DNA of 64,000 nucleotides from Hofstenia miamia. Its lineage: Eukaryota; Xenacoelomorpha; Acoela; Hofsteniidae. Numbering within the stretch: the stretch's first letter is position 1; each line of letters opens with the position of its first letter. The stretch is taken from the NCBI GenBank assembly GCA_900660155.1, contig CABFPE010000350.1:267854-331853 (forward strand), in the 5' to 3' direction. A model generated the notes under the pieces. It saw only the letters and a list, made by a program, of their open reading frames with translations. It was not told the origin of the DNA and ran no database searches. Below are positions 49,867 through 60,206 of this stretch, one piece after another. Position numbers and translations under genes: made by a program.

Positions 49867-50565
49867 CAGTAAATAATCCAAACACTACTAATCGATTAAA
49901 ATATTTACATTCATGAGTGATTTTNAAGCAATGAAGTCGGCGTTCCAAATTAAGGCAGATACCATACTACTCCCGTGGTCAGTTGACAGGATTACTCGGA
50001 TGTTATGGCAAGAGGCAGTTTTCTTTGGTGCAGACATTCTTCAAGAATCCGTTAGTCTGTGTGACTTCTGGTCGCGAAGTACCACAACATGTACAAATCG
50101 TTTTGTACATATTTTCCAACTTTTCTAACACAGAACCTAATATATTTTTCTAAGTTTCAATATTTGACGGAATGTACCAGTTTTATGGATATTCGCCTAA
50201 AACGTTACAGTTTAATCCTACTTTTATAGAAATGTAGTAAAAAATTGGCAAAAGAAGGCCCACAGAATAAGTATAATGTTGAATTAAAGAAAAACAATTG
50301 GGTATGGTTTAACCAAACCTATGCATTTTGAAACTCTTCAATGGAGTTAGCAATATGCAGTGAATAGCTCCTACATACATATTTGAAAAATTTGCGTCTA
50401 TAACAATTCCTGTATCCGTCACTACATGGCATGGTGAAAACAAATCATTTTTTATATAAAAGGTATAGATTACGAGAAGACTGTTATAGTAGTTTCAAGT
50501 TCGCATNCAGTAAATAATCCAAACACTACTAATCGATTAAAATATTTACATTCATGAGTGATTTT
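49867..50565. repeat. Duplicated 58-bp contig ends around a 581-base inserted piece
   Basis: 49867-49924 recurs exactly at 50508-50565. Single Ns at 49925 and 50507 bound the piece between. The piece (49926-50506) has GC-richer sequence with open frames on both strands. The minus one contains a Cys-rich string (CTCCGTSRPEV then NVCTKENC) after an acceptor-like tgtgttag, but I recognise no family. It is probably a small contig misplaced into a gap that did not exist. Confidence 0.65.
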
Positions 50566-53421
50566 ATGCCTTGTTTGCTTGAGCGTAAATGAAAGAGCTA
50601 GCCACCCTTTTCGTGCGACAAAAGGTGTCCTAAGAATGTTGTGTACGTAGGAATGGCAAAGCAGGGCGTGTATCAGGTAGGAGATGTAGGAATATAAGTG
50701 TAGGTTTCTGAATCACATCTTACCTGAAGCACTCGATTCCCTTTCCTATATGTATACCATTTCGTCATTAACTTTGCACAAATTAATGAAATTCAATTTT
50801 CAGACGTCATTTTGCATTACCTGCATTCGTAAATTAAAAATAATCATAACTTTCTAGTTACTATAGTGATTTATATAAAATTTTGGTTTTTATATATCCT
50901 TATTTTATCAAATACAATAAATTCATCGAGTTTCAATAAATCGTGCATTATTATGATGTATTCAAATTAACCATTAATCATACCTTTTAATTATTTAAAT
51001 AAGATTGAAAACTTTAAAATAATATAAATTACGTATTTTGATGTTCCCTATAATTTAAAGCGTCTATGGGCACAAGAAATTTTTATCAAACGGAATTTTT
51101 ATTACTATATTAACATCTTATATATAAAAGCTCATCATTGTATACTACAGGCAAAGTGAAATTCGAAAAAATGTTTAAAAAATAAGATTGAAAACTTTAA
51201 AATAATATAAATTATATAAAATTCCCTTATTTGTGCTGGGAGCACTCTCAAAACTATGTTGCTTGAATCAGATCACAAAGAGATAGCAACAAATTTGGTT
51301 TCTGATTGGTTATGTCATGCTCAAGATTGAAGAACCCTCTAAGAGCTCAACATAGAAAACCGGATTACAATGTCCCTCATATTAAACAACAGTATAAAAT
51401 AATACTTTGTACTAAATTCAAAAGACAGATGACATCAAAACTTACCTCATCCACATTGACCAGTTATACTGGGGAACGATAAACAGTATTGAGCCCTTCA
51501 ATAGGTCTGCAGGGGTCTTCTTCCTTCTCTCAATACATGGTTCAAGCTTAAATGTGAACCAGAGGATAGTTTACATACACTGATTGACAAAATAGTCAGT
51601 CTATAGCTAACTCTAGAGAAAAATAAGAAACTTAATCAATCAGCAAACCTCTGCCTATCCAACTAACTGAAACTCCATATAAAACTATTGAATGCAGTGC
51701 TCCTATAAACAAAGCTCTACACATAGGACTAAAACCAAAACAACCACAGACATTCAAGCCTAATAGTCTCACTTATACCAGTTAAAAGACGTACATTAGG
51801 GTGGTGGAAAGGGAAGAAAATTCAGAGCTTTGTTGATATCAAGTCAATTGATTTAATTTGATTTGATGTAAATTTTCATATAAATTGATATGAGTTGATG
51901 TAGAAATCTTGGACATTTATACTTCGAAGTTATAAAATACAATGTACCTGTTGTGTTAATTTCTCCTTATCTTACTTGCTTTAATGGTGATGGTTCCAAA
52001 AAAGTAGCATTTATGATCAAATTTCGCACCATTCAAATCAGTTTCATCAAGTAATTCACAGTAAAAACATTATGGGAAAAATATATTTTAATCAGAAATG
52101 TAAATGAACTGGGCTCCGTAAAAAATTTAAATGCCAGTTTTATCAAAATGCAGTTAATGGATTTCTTTAATAATAATACCTATGCTGAGTTCATAAATCC
52201 TAATTTTTAGATTAAAATGTAGAACAATACTTCAAGTGTCAAAAGGTTGCTTGAAAATTTTATCAATTTTTCCGATTCTTGCATTTTCCTGTACTTATAT
52301 TAATGTACTAGTATTTGATTCTCACATGTATTATTTCAGGATTACTAATGAAACATGAAGATTCGTATTTCTGATGATGAATCAGGGACGGAAGTCGATC
52401 GGTACTGACTACCGGACCAGACCAGATTTGGTTGCCTAATTTTTACATGTCCGAGCCGCTACTGCTTATAAATTCATTAATTAGCAGTTAATTGTTCTAC
52501 TGCTGCGAACTTTTATACAGAATAAACAAGAACTATATCTGGAGTTTAAACACAACATTTAACAGAGCAAAGCAATATGACCATTGTTCAACATCAAGAT
52601 AAACACTAGTTCATGCCTACAAGATCATCAAACGTTAGCACCTAGCTTTTTCATACAATACATAAGCATGGGCTTCATCTACAAGCAACTTAGCAAACTA
52701 ACATACTGGCTAAATATAAGAATATATTGTAATCAAAGTGTTAAAACAATAATTTCAGTGTTAACTGGAAAGGAAATCAATGGACTAAATCATTTACATT
52801 TAATTCAATAAAACAATGGAATTTGTTAGATGTAGGTATTTAAAATTCTCAAACCATTTCAATAATCAAATAAGAATTGAAACACGATTTAGCTAGCTAT
52901 CAATCAATAATAGGCAGAACTAAAAAAACATTCACGGGAGAAATTTACATGAATTGTTTTTAAAAGGTATATATTTATTTGTTTATTTTAAATAATATAC
53001 ATTCAATAAATTTGTTTTAAAAAACGTATCTTTATTTGGTTAAATAAGTTAGTCTTACAATAAAGTATTTATTTCAAGAAACTAAAAACAGAGATACTCA
53101 AGGACATTAAAACACAGGTAAGCAGTGGGCTGACTGCATGCATTGTTCATTTACTATTTTATTTTAACACAAAGAAAATCATTTCTTAAAATTCTATCAG
53201 CATGTAGTATAATGAAGACCAAGATTTTCATTACTGAAGAATTAAAATTTTTATTATGAATTGACAAATGTCAAATAGATATTTTGTTATTCCATTTTAG
53301 TGAGAATATCTATTTTCTCAATGATAAAATTACTGGTGATATTCAAAAATTTTCCTTCGTCACTGTGTTCGCATACTACTGAGCAATTGCGAATAAACAA
53401 TTCGTATATATATATATATAT
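50566..53421. other. Intergenic, no gene seen
   Basis: It holds the 16-mer shared with the SINE candidate (50584-50599) in a GC-richer stretch to about 50710. A 34-base direct repeat (AAGATTGAAAACTTTAAAAT core) lies at about 50999-51032 and again at 51181-51214. No protein-coding region is supported. Confidence 0.4.
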
Positions 53422-53743
53422 AATTTGCAATTATCTCTTGATTCGTAATAAAGAAAATACATATAAATTAAATTATCTTCAATCATTTTCGAAAAATGGA
53501 TCTTTCAAAGAAAGAAATTGTATTATCACTATCGGAAACTCAAATAATGTCTCTGACACATCGCCAAGCACAATCTGCTTTAAAAACATTGGTTCTAACA
53601 CATGAAGATGATAAGCTTTTATTCAATGAAATAAACTCAAAACTGGATAGTATTACGAATGAAATTGAAAAATACTCAATGAATATCACAAAACTCAATC
53701 AAGATATTTGTAAAGCTTCAAGCTCATCTATAATTCAATCACT
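53422..53743 (+). mobile_element. 5' end of a second copy of the 54.6-kb LINE
   Basis: It matches 54600-54921 with only a few differences (for example TCG/TTG and GGT/GCT). It carries the 5' UTR and the first part of ORF1 (ATG at 53496), then stops at a single N. Its left border is a (TA)n run, unlike the copy at 54600, so it is probably a separate insertion whose remainder was lost at the contig break. Confidence 0.75.
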
Positions 53744-53744
53744 N

Positions 53745-54501
53745 ATACTGGACAAATTTTCGAAACTTGTAATTCTTTGTTATATGTTCTTATGGTACTC
53801 TTCAGTTCTTCTTCTCGTGTTCTTATGAATGGTAACTTCCATTATATATTTGTTTTTTCTTGGTTATTTGAAGCATTTAATGGTTGTTTCTTGGATGAAA
53901 ATTTTCTATCAATGATCTTACGAATTAATTTTTGTGGATAGCCATTATTTTTAAGATCCTCTGTTATTTTATCCAAACTTTCTGTTAAACTTTTATAATT
54001 AAAGCATGATTCAAATATTCTATTGATTAAGCATGAAATGGTATTGATTTTATGACGTTCATCACAATTTGATGAGAATGGTATGTATAAACCTCTACAA
54101 GTTGGCTTTTGGTACCATTTGGTTGAAATGTCATTTATATGCTTAGTTGCTGTGATATCAAGAAAGTTTATCCTATTGTCTTTTTCATGTTCTATTGTGA
54201 ATTTGATTTCCGATACATATTCATTCAAATGCTTCAAAAACTTTATAGAATCTTCTTTTGAATGAAACCCTGCAAAAATATCATCGACATATCTACAGTA
54301 TATTAAAGGTTTAATGTTTTGGAAGATTGACATTCCATCTATTTGTCGATATATTTCTTCATTAAATGAAAAATGTATAGATTTACATGCTAGTTGTAGT
54401 AGCTATTTTAGGGTACGATGTGACATGTTTATTTGATCTTCTGGGATGATTTTCATAATGTGATCTATTGTTTTGTCAATTGGATTATTACCAGTGCATA
54501 T

Positions 54502-54502
<1 letters not shown>
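53745..54502 (-). pseudogene. Penelope-like element relic: reverse-transcriptase core
   Basis: Minus strand, upstream part first. IDKTIDHIMKIIPEDQ, a TAG stop, then CKSIHFSFNEEIYRQIDGM, the fingers region before the MGSPL motif. That motif and roughly 30-40 residues are deleted, and the frame resumes at RYVDDIFAGF, the catalytic YVDD. Then KFTIEHEKDNRINFLDI, WYQKPTCRGLYIPFSSNCDE and NGYPQKLIRKI, all strong Penelope-like RT and thumb signatures. A TAA at 53842-53844 ends the frame, but the same frame continues into the linker (WKLPFIRTREEELKSTIRTY) up to the N at 53744. It is a dead fragment, cut on its 5' side by (TA)n, and a different insertion from the relic at 48836. Confidence 0.8.
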
Positions 54503-54542
<40 letters not shown>

Positions 54543-54577
54543 TTGTATATATATACATAAATATATATATATATATG
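54503..54577. repeat. Compound (TA)n microsatellite
   Basis: TA runs with GTATATATATATTTG interruptions between the Penelope-like relic and the LINE. Confidence 0.95.
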
Positions 54578-54673
54578 GTGGGAAATTACGAACGTTTGGA
54601 ATTTGCAATTATCTCTTGATTCGTAATAAAGAAAATACATATAAATTAAATTATCTTCAATCATTTTCGAAAA

Positions 54674-55396
54674 ATGGATCTTTCAAAGAAAGAAATTGTA
54701 TTATCACTATCGGAAACTCAAATAATGTCTCTGACACATTGCCAAGCACAATCTGCTTTAAAAACATTGCTTCTAACACATGAAGATGATAAGCTTTTAT
54801 TCAATGAAATAAACTCAAAACTGGATAGTATTACGAATGAAATTGAAAAATACTCAATGAATATCACAAAACTCAATCAAGATATTTGTAAAGCTTCAAG
54901 CTCATCTATAATTCAATCACTACCAGCATCTAGACCAGTTAATCCTAATGTACTAATTTTAACTGGAGTTCCTGAACAACAAAACTATAATTCAATTGAG
55001 AGAATTGAAGCTGACTTGAACAAAGTTCAGCAAATTTGTTACGACTTGATTGGCAATTCATGTAATTTTAAAGATGTATACAGACGTGGTAAATACCGAA
55101 ATGACAATAAAAATCCTCGACCGCTTGTGATAGAAGTAACAAATGATTGGGAACGTCGCAAGTTATTTGCTAGTTGTAACAAACTATCAGGTACTGGAAT
55201 GTTTCTTAGACATGATATTTCAATTGAAGATCACAAAATTGAAAAGCAATTGCTTAAATACAGGTACGATTTATCTCAATTGGGCATTCCAAAAAATGAC
55301 ATGAAAATACGTAATCTTAAACTATATTTTAAAAATGTAATCATTAATACATCTATTGATATCCAAGAAAATTTTTCCAAATTTAGACAAAGTTGA
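54674..55396 (+). CDS. LINE ORF1 protein (240 residues)
   Basis: ATG in good context (cgaaaATGG). It begins with an acidic and helical N-terminal part (DDKLLFNEINSKLDSITNEI), likely a coiled coil. An RRM-like segment follows, starting PNVLILTGVPEQQNYNSIER, with DVYRRGKY, RPLVIEV and WERRKLFASC. The C-terminal part is basic (KQLLKYRYDLSQLG..KNDMKIRNLKLYF). There is no CCHC zinc knuckle. The coiled coil, RRM-like and C-terminal order recalls L1-type RNA-binding ORF1 proteins, which coat the element RNA; this is inference from layout. It ends at TGA (55394-55396), and the same frame runs on into ORF2 without another stop. Confidence 0.8.
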   Translation: MDLSKKEIVLSLSETQIMSLTHCQAQSALKTLLLTHEDDKLLFNEINSKLDSITNEIEKYSMNITKLNQDICKASSSSIIQSLPASRPVNPNVLILTGVPEQQNYNSIERIEADLNKVQQICYDLIGNSCNFKDVYRRGKYRNDNKNPRPLVIEVTNDWERRKLFASCNKLSGTGMFLRHDISIEDHKIEKQLLKYRYDLSQLGIPKNDMKIRNLKLYFKNVIINTSIDIQENFSKFRQS

Positions 55397-55399
55397 CTA
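55394..55399 (+). promoter_or_regulatory. Candidate programmed readthrough site TGA-CTA
   Basis: The stop between ORF1 and ORF2 is followed by CTA. UGA CUA is the best-known leaky stop context in animal and viral mRNAs. There is no frame change and no other stop on either side. A simple nonsense mutation in a one-ORF element is the alternative. Confidence 0.45.
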
Positions 55400-58291
55400 T
55401 TCAATAATGTAAATAATTCTAACAACATCAATTATAATCTTAAAGTAGTTCTAGCCAATATTGAAAATTTACAAAATTTTACAAAGAGATTACAACTTGA
55501 TAACTTGCTAAACTTTTATGAACCTGATATTTGCTGTTTCACGGAAACTTGGTTAAAGCCAATAGTATTAAATGCAGAACTTTTTCCTACGTCTAATTAT
55601 TATGTTGTTGCTCGTACTGATCGTAAAAATGGAATCAGAGGTGGAGTACTTATAGCAATAAAAAAGACACTAAAATATATTAAGATTCTACCAATAGAAG
55701 TTAATGAAAATTTTGAATTTATATGTGGAAGTATAATTTGTTCTTACGAAACTTGCCTCTTAATTTTATGCATGTACCTTCCACCAAAGTCTAGCAGATA
55801 TTTGGTTTTACCGAATCAAATAAAGTTAGCTTTAGATATCTTCAAAGAGAGATTTTCTGATTTCATTGCCCTTAATGGATATGTTAAAAATGATATTTTC
55901 ATTGTAGGCGATTTCAATTTACCAAATACTGATTGGAAGACTTTTCATTCCAGCTGTTCATATGAATCAGATATATTAAATATATTTATAGAAACGAATG
56001 TTATTCAAATTATTGATGCACCAACGTTTGTATCCAATAACATTCTTGATTTGGTTTTTACGAGCAGGCTTGAAAGTAATATTATTGAAAATGTTATTGA
56101 AAGTTCAATTCACAAATTATCACAACATCATTTTCCTATTTTTGATATTGAAATTTTGATAAATAAAGAAATTAATAACTACAAAAGGATCAATACTTAT
56201 TCCTTTAGTAATGGAAACTTTAACTTTATAAACTATTGTCTCTCTGAAGTTGATATGAATTTGATTATTGAAAATGACATTGATAAAATGCTGGATAAAT
56301 GGTATTCTCTTGTATATAATATAATTGACACTTATACACCAAAGAAACGAATGAAGAGAAGAAATTTACCATCTTATTATTCTTCACATACTGTGCATAT
56401 GTTAAATAAATTAAATACTATGAAAAGAAGATTATTAAGGACGCCTAATACAACTTTTACTGATCAAGTTAAATCATGCTATGAAAATTTTGAAAACTCT
56501 GTTAAGCTAGACAAAATACTTTTTATTCAATCATTTCATAACTTTAATCCAAACAAAGCCTTCAAATTCATACGTGCACTGGGGATTACCAATTTACCTA
56601 ATACACTTCATTGGAATGGAAATTTTGCAAATAGTGATAATGAAAAAGCTGAATTATTTAATAATTATTTTGGAACAGTTTACACAAAACCTGTTATTGA
56701 AGAAATATTTTTGGAAAATGATGTAGAAATATACCTTAATGATTTTGAAATTACAATTTCTGAAATTGTAGATGTTATAAAAGATCAATCAAATTCATCT
56801 GCATTATCATTTGACAATATTCCAACTATTTTCATTAAAAATACTGTTTATGTTATAGCTCATCAACTTTGTATTATTTTTCATTCTATAATTTCAACTA
56901 AAAAATTTCCTAAATTTTGGAAAACAGCATATATTACTCCGGTGTATAAGAAAGGTAATCGTTCTGAGGTAAAAAACTATAGACCTATTAGCATTTTGCC
57001 TCGTATTTCACTAATATTTGAAAGACTTCTCTTCAACTTTTTATATCCTCGAGTTAGAGATCAATTATCAAAGAAACAACATGGATTTCAGTCTGGCTGT
57101 TCTACAACTACAAATCTTTTATGCTATCTTGATGATATTTACAATTGCTTAGATGCTGGAGCTTGTTGCTGTGGAATTTATTTTGATATAAGCAAGGCTT
57201 TTGACACTGTTCCTCATAACATTTTGCTAAAAAAACTTTCAAAATTTGGATTGGATATTGAATTTATTCAACTATTCAAATCATATCTTTTTGAACGTTA
57301 TCAATGTATTAATATATCAGGCTCGATTTCATTGCCTACACTAATTTCAAGTGGCGTACCACAAGGCAGTGTCCTTGGGCCACTGTTATTTATCATTTTT
57401 ATAGATGACTTGAGTCTAAGTTGCACTGCTGATATATCATTATTTGCAGATGACAGTAAAATTCTAGTTAAAAATCCTACATTGAATTTGATGCAATATT
57501 ACATTAACTCAGTAGTTAATTGGGGAAAATTAAATAATGTTACTTTCAATGTAGTAAAATCAAATATAGTTTGCTTTGGACATTCTAATCGCCCTGTATT
57601 TCCTCCTCTAACTATAGGAAACAGTAATATACCATCTGTGGATACAGTAAAAGATCTTGGTCTGATCATTTCACATAATTTGAAATGGAATGCTCACTTT
57701 GAAAATGTTATGCAACAAGGATTACGCATTTTATTCTTTGTAAGAAGAAATGTGCCAATTGTCACTAATTTTAATACCAAATTGAAAATTTATAAAAGCT
57801 GCATTTTATCCATTTTAACATATGCTTCTCAATGCTGGTGGCCTTCTAGAGTCCAATTTCAAGCAATGGAAAGATTTCAAAAGAGATGCCTTCATTGGGT
57901 ATTTAATTCTAAGGACAGAATTGAATATAGTTGCATATTTAAATTAAAAATTTTTCCAATTGCTATCCAATTCCAATTATATGACCTACTATATTTTAAC
58001 AAGCTTTTAAATGGATTATACAAAGTAAATCCCTATGATTATGTGTGCTTAACTAATTCAAGAGAATCAAGAAAAAATTCAAGAAACTTATTTACCATAC
58101 GTAAATGTAAAAAGATTAGTTCACATAATAATTTTTGGGATCGAGTAATCTACATGGCCAATTACATAATAATCAATACTTCTGTTGATATTTTCGATAA
58201 ACCTTATGCATTTAAAAACCAACTTATCAGATTCATGGAATTTCATGTTAAGGAGTATTTCACCACTGATAATGTTTGCTCCTGGTTTTAA
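55397..58291 (+). CDS. LINE ORF2: AP endonuclease and reverse transcriptase (in frame with ORF1)
   Basis: 964 codons in the same frame as ORF1, starting directly after its TGA. The endonuclease region has ANIENL, CFTETWL (55541-55555), GGVLIAI, GDFNLPNTDW (about 55909-55938) and LDLVFTSR. The usual SDH site reads SQHHFPI, so the Asp is apparently replaced by His. The RT region has YRPISILPRISLIFERLL, QHGFQSGCSTTTNLL, YFDISKAFDTVPH (near 57181), SSGVPQGSVLGPLLF (near 57353) and the catalytic FADDSK (near 57445). A C-terminal CSWF precedes TAA. The protein cuts target DNA and copies the RNA there. The first in-frame ATG is at 55772, inside the endonuclease. Translation therefore needs TGA readthrough, re-initiation at a non-ATG codon, or an undamaged sister copy. 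Confidence 0.85.
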   Translation, partial: LFNNVNNSNNINYNLKVVLANIENLQNFTKRLQLDNLLNFYEPDICCFTETWLKPIVLNAELFPTSNYYVVARTDRKNGIRGGVLIAIKKTLKYIKILPIEVNENFEFICGSIICSYETCLLILCMYLPPKSSRYLVLPNQIKLALDIFKERFSDFIALNGYVKNDIFIVGDFNLPNTDWKTFHSSCSYESDILNIFIETNVIQIIDAPTFVSNNILDLVFTSRLESNIIENVIESSIHKLSQHHFPIFDIEILINKEINNYKRINTYSFSNGNFNFINYCLSEVDMNLIIENDIDKMLDKWYSLVYNIIDTYTPKKRMKRRNLPSYYSSHTVHMLNKLNTMKRRLLRTPNTTFTDQVKSCYENFENSVKLDKILFIQSFHNFNPNKAFKFIRALGITNLPNTLHWNGNFANSDNEKAELFNNYFGTVYTKPVIEEIFLENDVEIYLNDFEITISEIVDVIKDQSNSSALSFDNIPTIFIKNTVYVIAHQLCIIFHSIISTKKFPKFWKTAYITPVYKKGNRSEVKNYRPISILPRISLIFERLLFNFLYPRVRDQLSKKQHGFQSGCSTTTNLLCYLDDIYNCLDAGACCCGIYFDISKAFDTVPHNILLKKLSKFGLDIEFIQLFKSYLFERYQCINISGSISLPTLISSGVPQGSVLGPLLFIIFIDDLSLSCTADISLFADDSKILVKNPTLNLMQYYINSVVNWGKLNNVTFNVVKSNIVCFGHSNRPVFPPLTIGNSNIPSVDTVKDLGLIISHNLKWNAHFENVMQQGLRILFFVRRNVPIVTNFNTKLKIYKSCILSILTYASQCWWPSRVQFQAMERFQKRCLHWVFNSKDRIEYSCIFKLKIFPIAIQFQLYDLLYFNKLLNGLYKVNPYDYVCLTNSRESRKNSRNLFTIRKCKKISSHNNFWDRVIYMANYIIINTSVDIFDKPYAFKNQLIRFMEFHVKEYFTTDNVCSWF

Positions 58292-58412
58292 TCTTGTTTC
58301 TGCAATAATTGCAGAATAATAAGAACTTTTTATAAATAACTTATTTTTGTTAAATTTATAGATCGTTATATTAATAGCGAATAGAAGACATTTAGTAGTA
58401 GTAGTAGTAGTA

Positions 58413-60206
58413 TATATAAATATACCATAACCGCTCTTTAGTGTCTGGATCAGATAGTATCGGAAATGTCATAGATAACTAAACATTAATATTTAGTTAT
58501 CTATGGAAATGTATATACAAAAATTTTGTCTAGATTTTAAATTATTTACGCTATATTTTTTTGCAACCTGTTTTAATGTTATTTGAGTGCAAGAGAACTT
58601 TGTCATTCAAATACACTGATATGTGTTGTGCACCAGATGTTGTCTCATTAGCATCATTATGAACTGTATTTTTAGAAAACACGAGAAGGCAAATTAATTG
58701 AAAACAAGTGATTATGTCATATGCAATGACGAGAATAGCAATACCCAAGGTGGGAAACGAGTCAACCCGGCCCGTGGATAGAGCTAAGAATTAAACGCGT
58801 TGATCCGGGTTACGGGTCAGGTTGGCTCGCAGGTCAATAATTACCATTAGGGTGGAAGAGCACCAACACTTTTAAAGAACAATTTAAGAGAAAAAGATTA
58901 GCAACTTTAAAAGACTTAATTATTTTGGTTTTTTTAATTTGATTTTGTACTGTTTTAGTGATACTTTTATGCTAGATTTTTTTTGCGTATTATACTAGTA
59001 TTTTTGTTTGATGGGGTTGGGTAGCGGGTCAGTGTTACATGGGCCAGGTGGGTTTCAAAAAGTGACCCATTTTCCAGCTGATATAGGAACAGGTTAAGAA
59101 ATTTGGGCTCTACAAAAATGCCTATTGTCGATATTTGGAATTACACAAATCTACTAAATTACTAATATCATTAATTCAAATTAGGTTATTCTGTTTGCAC
59201 ATTTCTGAATTCAGATAACTGTACTTATTAGGTTGAATCGTATCCAAAAGGCTTGTAAATGCGGAAAATTCCTTAATATTGGTATTGCAATGAGAAAATA
59301 ACTAAGTTTCTCTTTAAATTACTTTCAAAATGGTATTGACATTACTAAAACTGTTTTAATCATAATTGTAGAACAAATTCATTGGTTGAGTGGTTGACAC
59401 TTCAGACAAGATCAGATTCAAAGCAAACTTGTCCATTATAATAAACAAAATCTAAATTATAACGTTTTGTTAATTTATTGATTATAAAATAGTAAAATCT
59501 TTTGAACAAGAAGCTGATCTACAATCCACCCTTCAAATATTTTTATGTAATGTACCTGAAGTCATTGATTTTAAAATGTAGAATTGCTCTAATTTACTTA
59601 AAGTGATTCTTAGAATTATGAAGGAAAACGAAATGTTTCAGTGAGCATAGGGGATGAGCAAATTCCTCATTCTTTGTTTCGTTACCTACGCAACTTCTTA
59701 ACCTACACAAAAGGCTGGTATGAAGGCGAAGGCTTTTTGTTTTTGCTTGTTCATTTTAGCTTGTTGCAAATCTTCAGGCTGCGCCTACAGTAGATTTGAA
59801 ACTTTATTCATTTTTTAATTTTATACTAATATCTACACTCTTCAATTGAAAGCAATATTATTTGACATCAATGAAAACTACAAAAACTCGCAGGAATATT
59901 TGCACATAGGACTACTATTAAAAAGATGTAACCATGCCAAAGAAAATTTTAGTTCGAAAAACCTTGGAAGTAAAATTCTGACTAATTTTTTTATGACTTT
60001 TCTCCTAACATATTTTGAACCTATTTTTATCGTGATTATTACATTTATCAGATCTACTTTCTGATCTAAGTGAATCTTCTTATTACTTAAATTTTTTATT
60101 ATTATGAATTTCTTATAACGTTATTGTAACATATTCCCCTAATACAATAAGTTATGCAAGAATATTAAATGTATATATATATTTATGTATATATATATAT
60201 ATATAN
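58413..60206. other. Intergenic with palindrome and a GGGTCA-rich element candidate
   Basis: 58471-58504 is a palindrome. From about 58746 to 59092 the sequence is richer in GGGTCA, CCCGG and CGGGTT words. Its ends (CAAGGTGGGAAACGAGTCAA left; inverted CAGCTGGAAAATGGGTCA right) are weakly alike, so a decayed hAT-like MITE is possible. A (TA)n block occupies 60170-60205. No gene is seen. Confidence 0.4.
58471..58504. repeat. 34-bp palindrome flanked by 8-bp direct repeats
   Basis: ATAGATAACTAAA, loop CATTAATA, TTTAGTTATCTAT, with perfect 13-base arms. GGAAATGT stands on both sides (58462-58469 and 58505-58512). Length and arrangement look like a minimal transposon remnant or an excision footprint with a target duplication. 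Confidence 0.85.

Larger units (their letters stand above)
54600..58412 (+). mobile_element. Near-complete non-LTR retrotransposon (LINE), CR1/Jockey-like
   Basis: One element of about 3.8 kb: a short 5' UTR, ORF1 (54674-55396), an in-frame TGA, ORF2 with AP-type endonuclease and reverse transcriptase (to 58291), and a short 3' UTR. It ends in (TAG)n (about 58393-58410) instead of poly-A, as is common in CR1- and Jockey-group LINEs. Two further partial copies in the window (53422-53743 and 60207-60670) agree with it closely, so the family has been active recently. The exact clade is not settled. Confidence 0.85.

Noticed and set aside
53496-53828. 110-codon frame as an independent gene
   Set aside because: It is the start of LINE ORF1 run through an unknown base into unrelated contig sequence.
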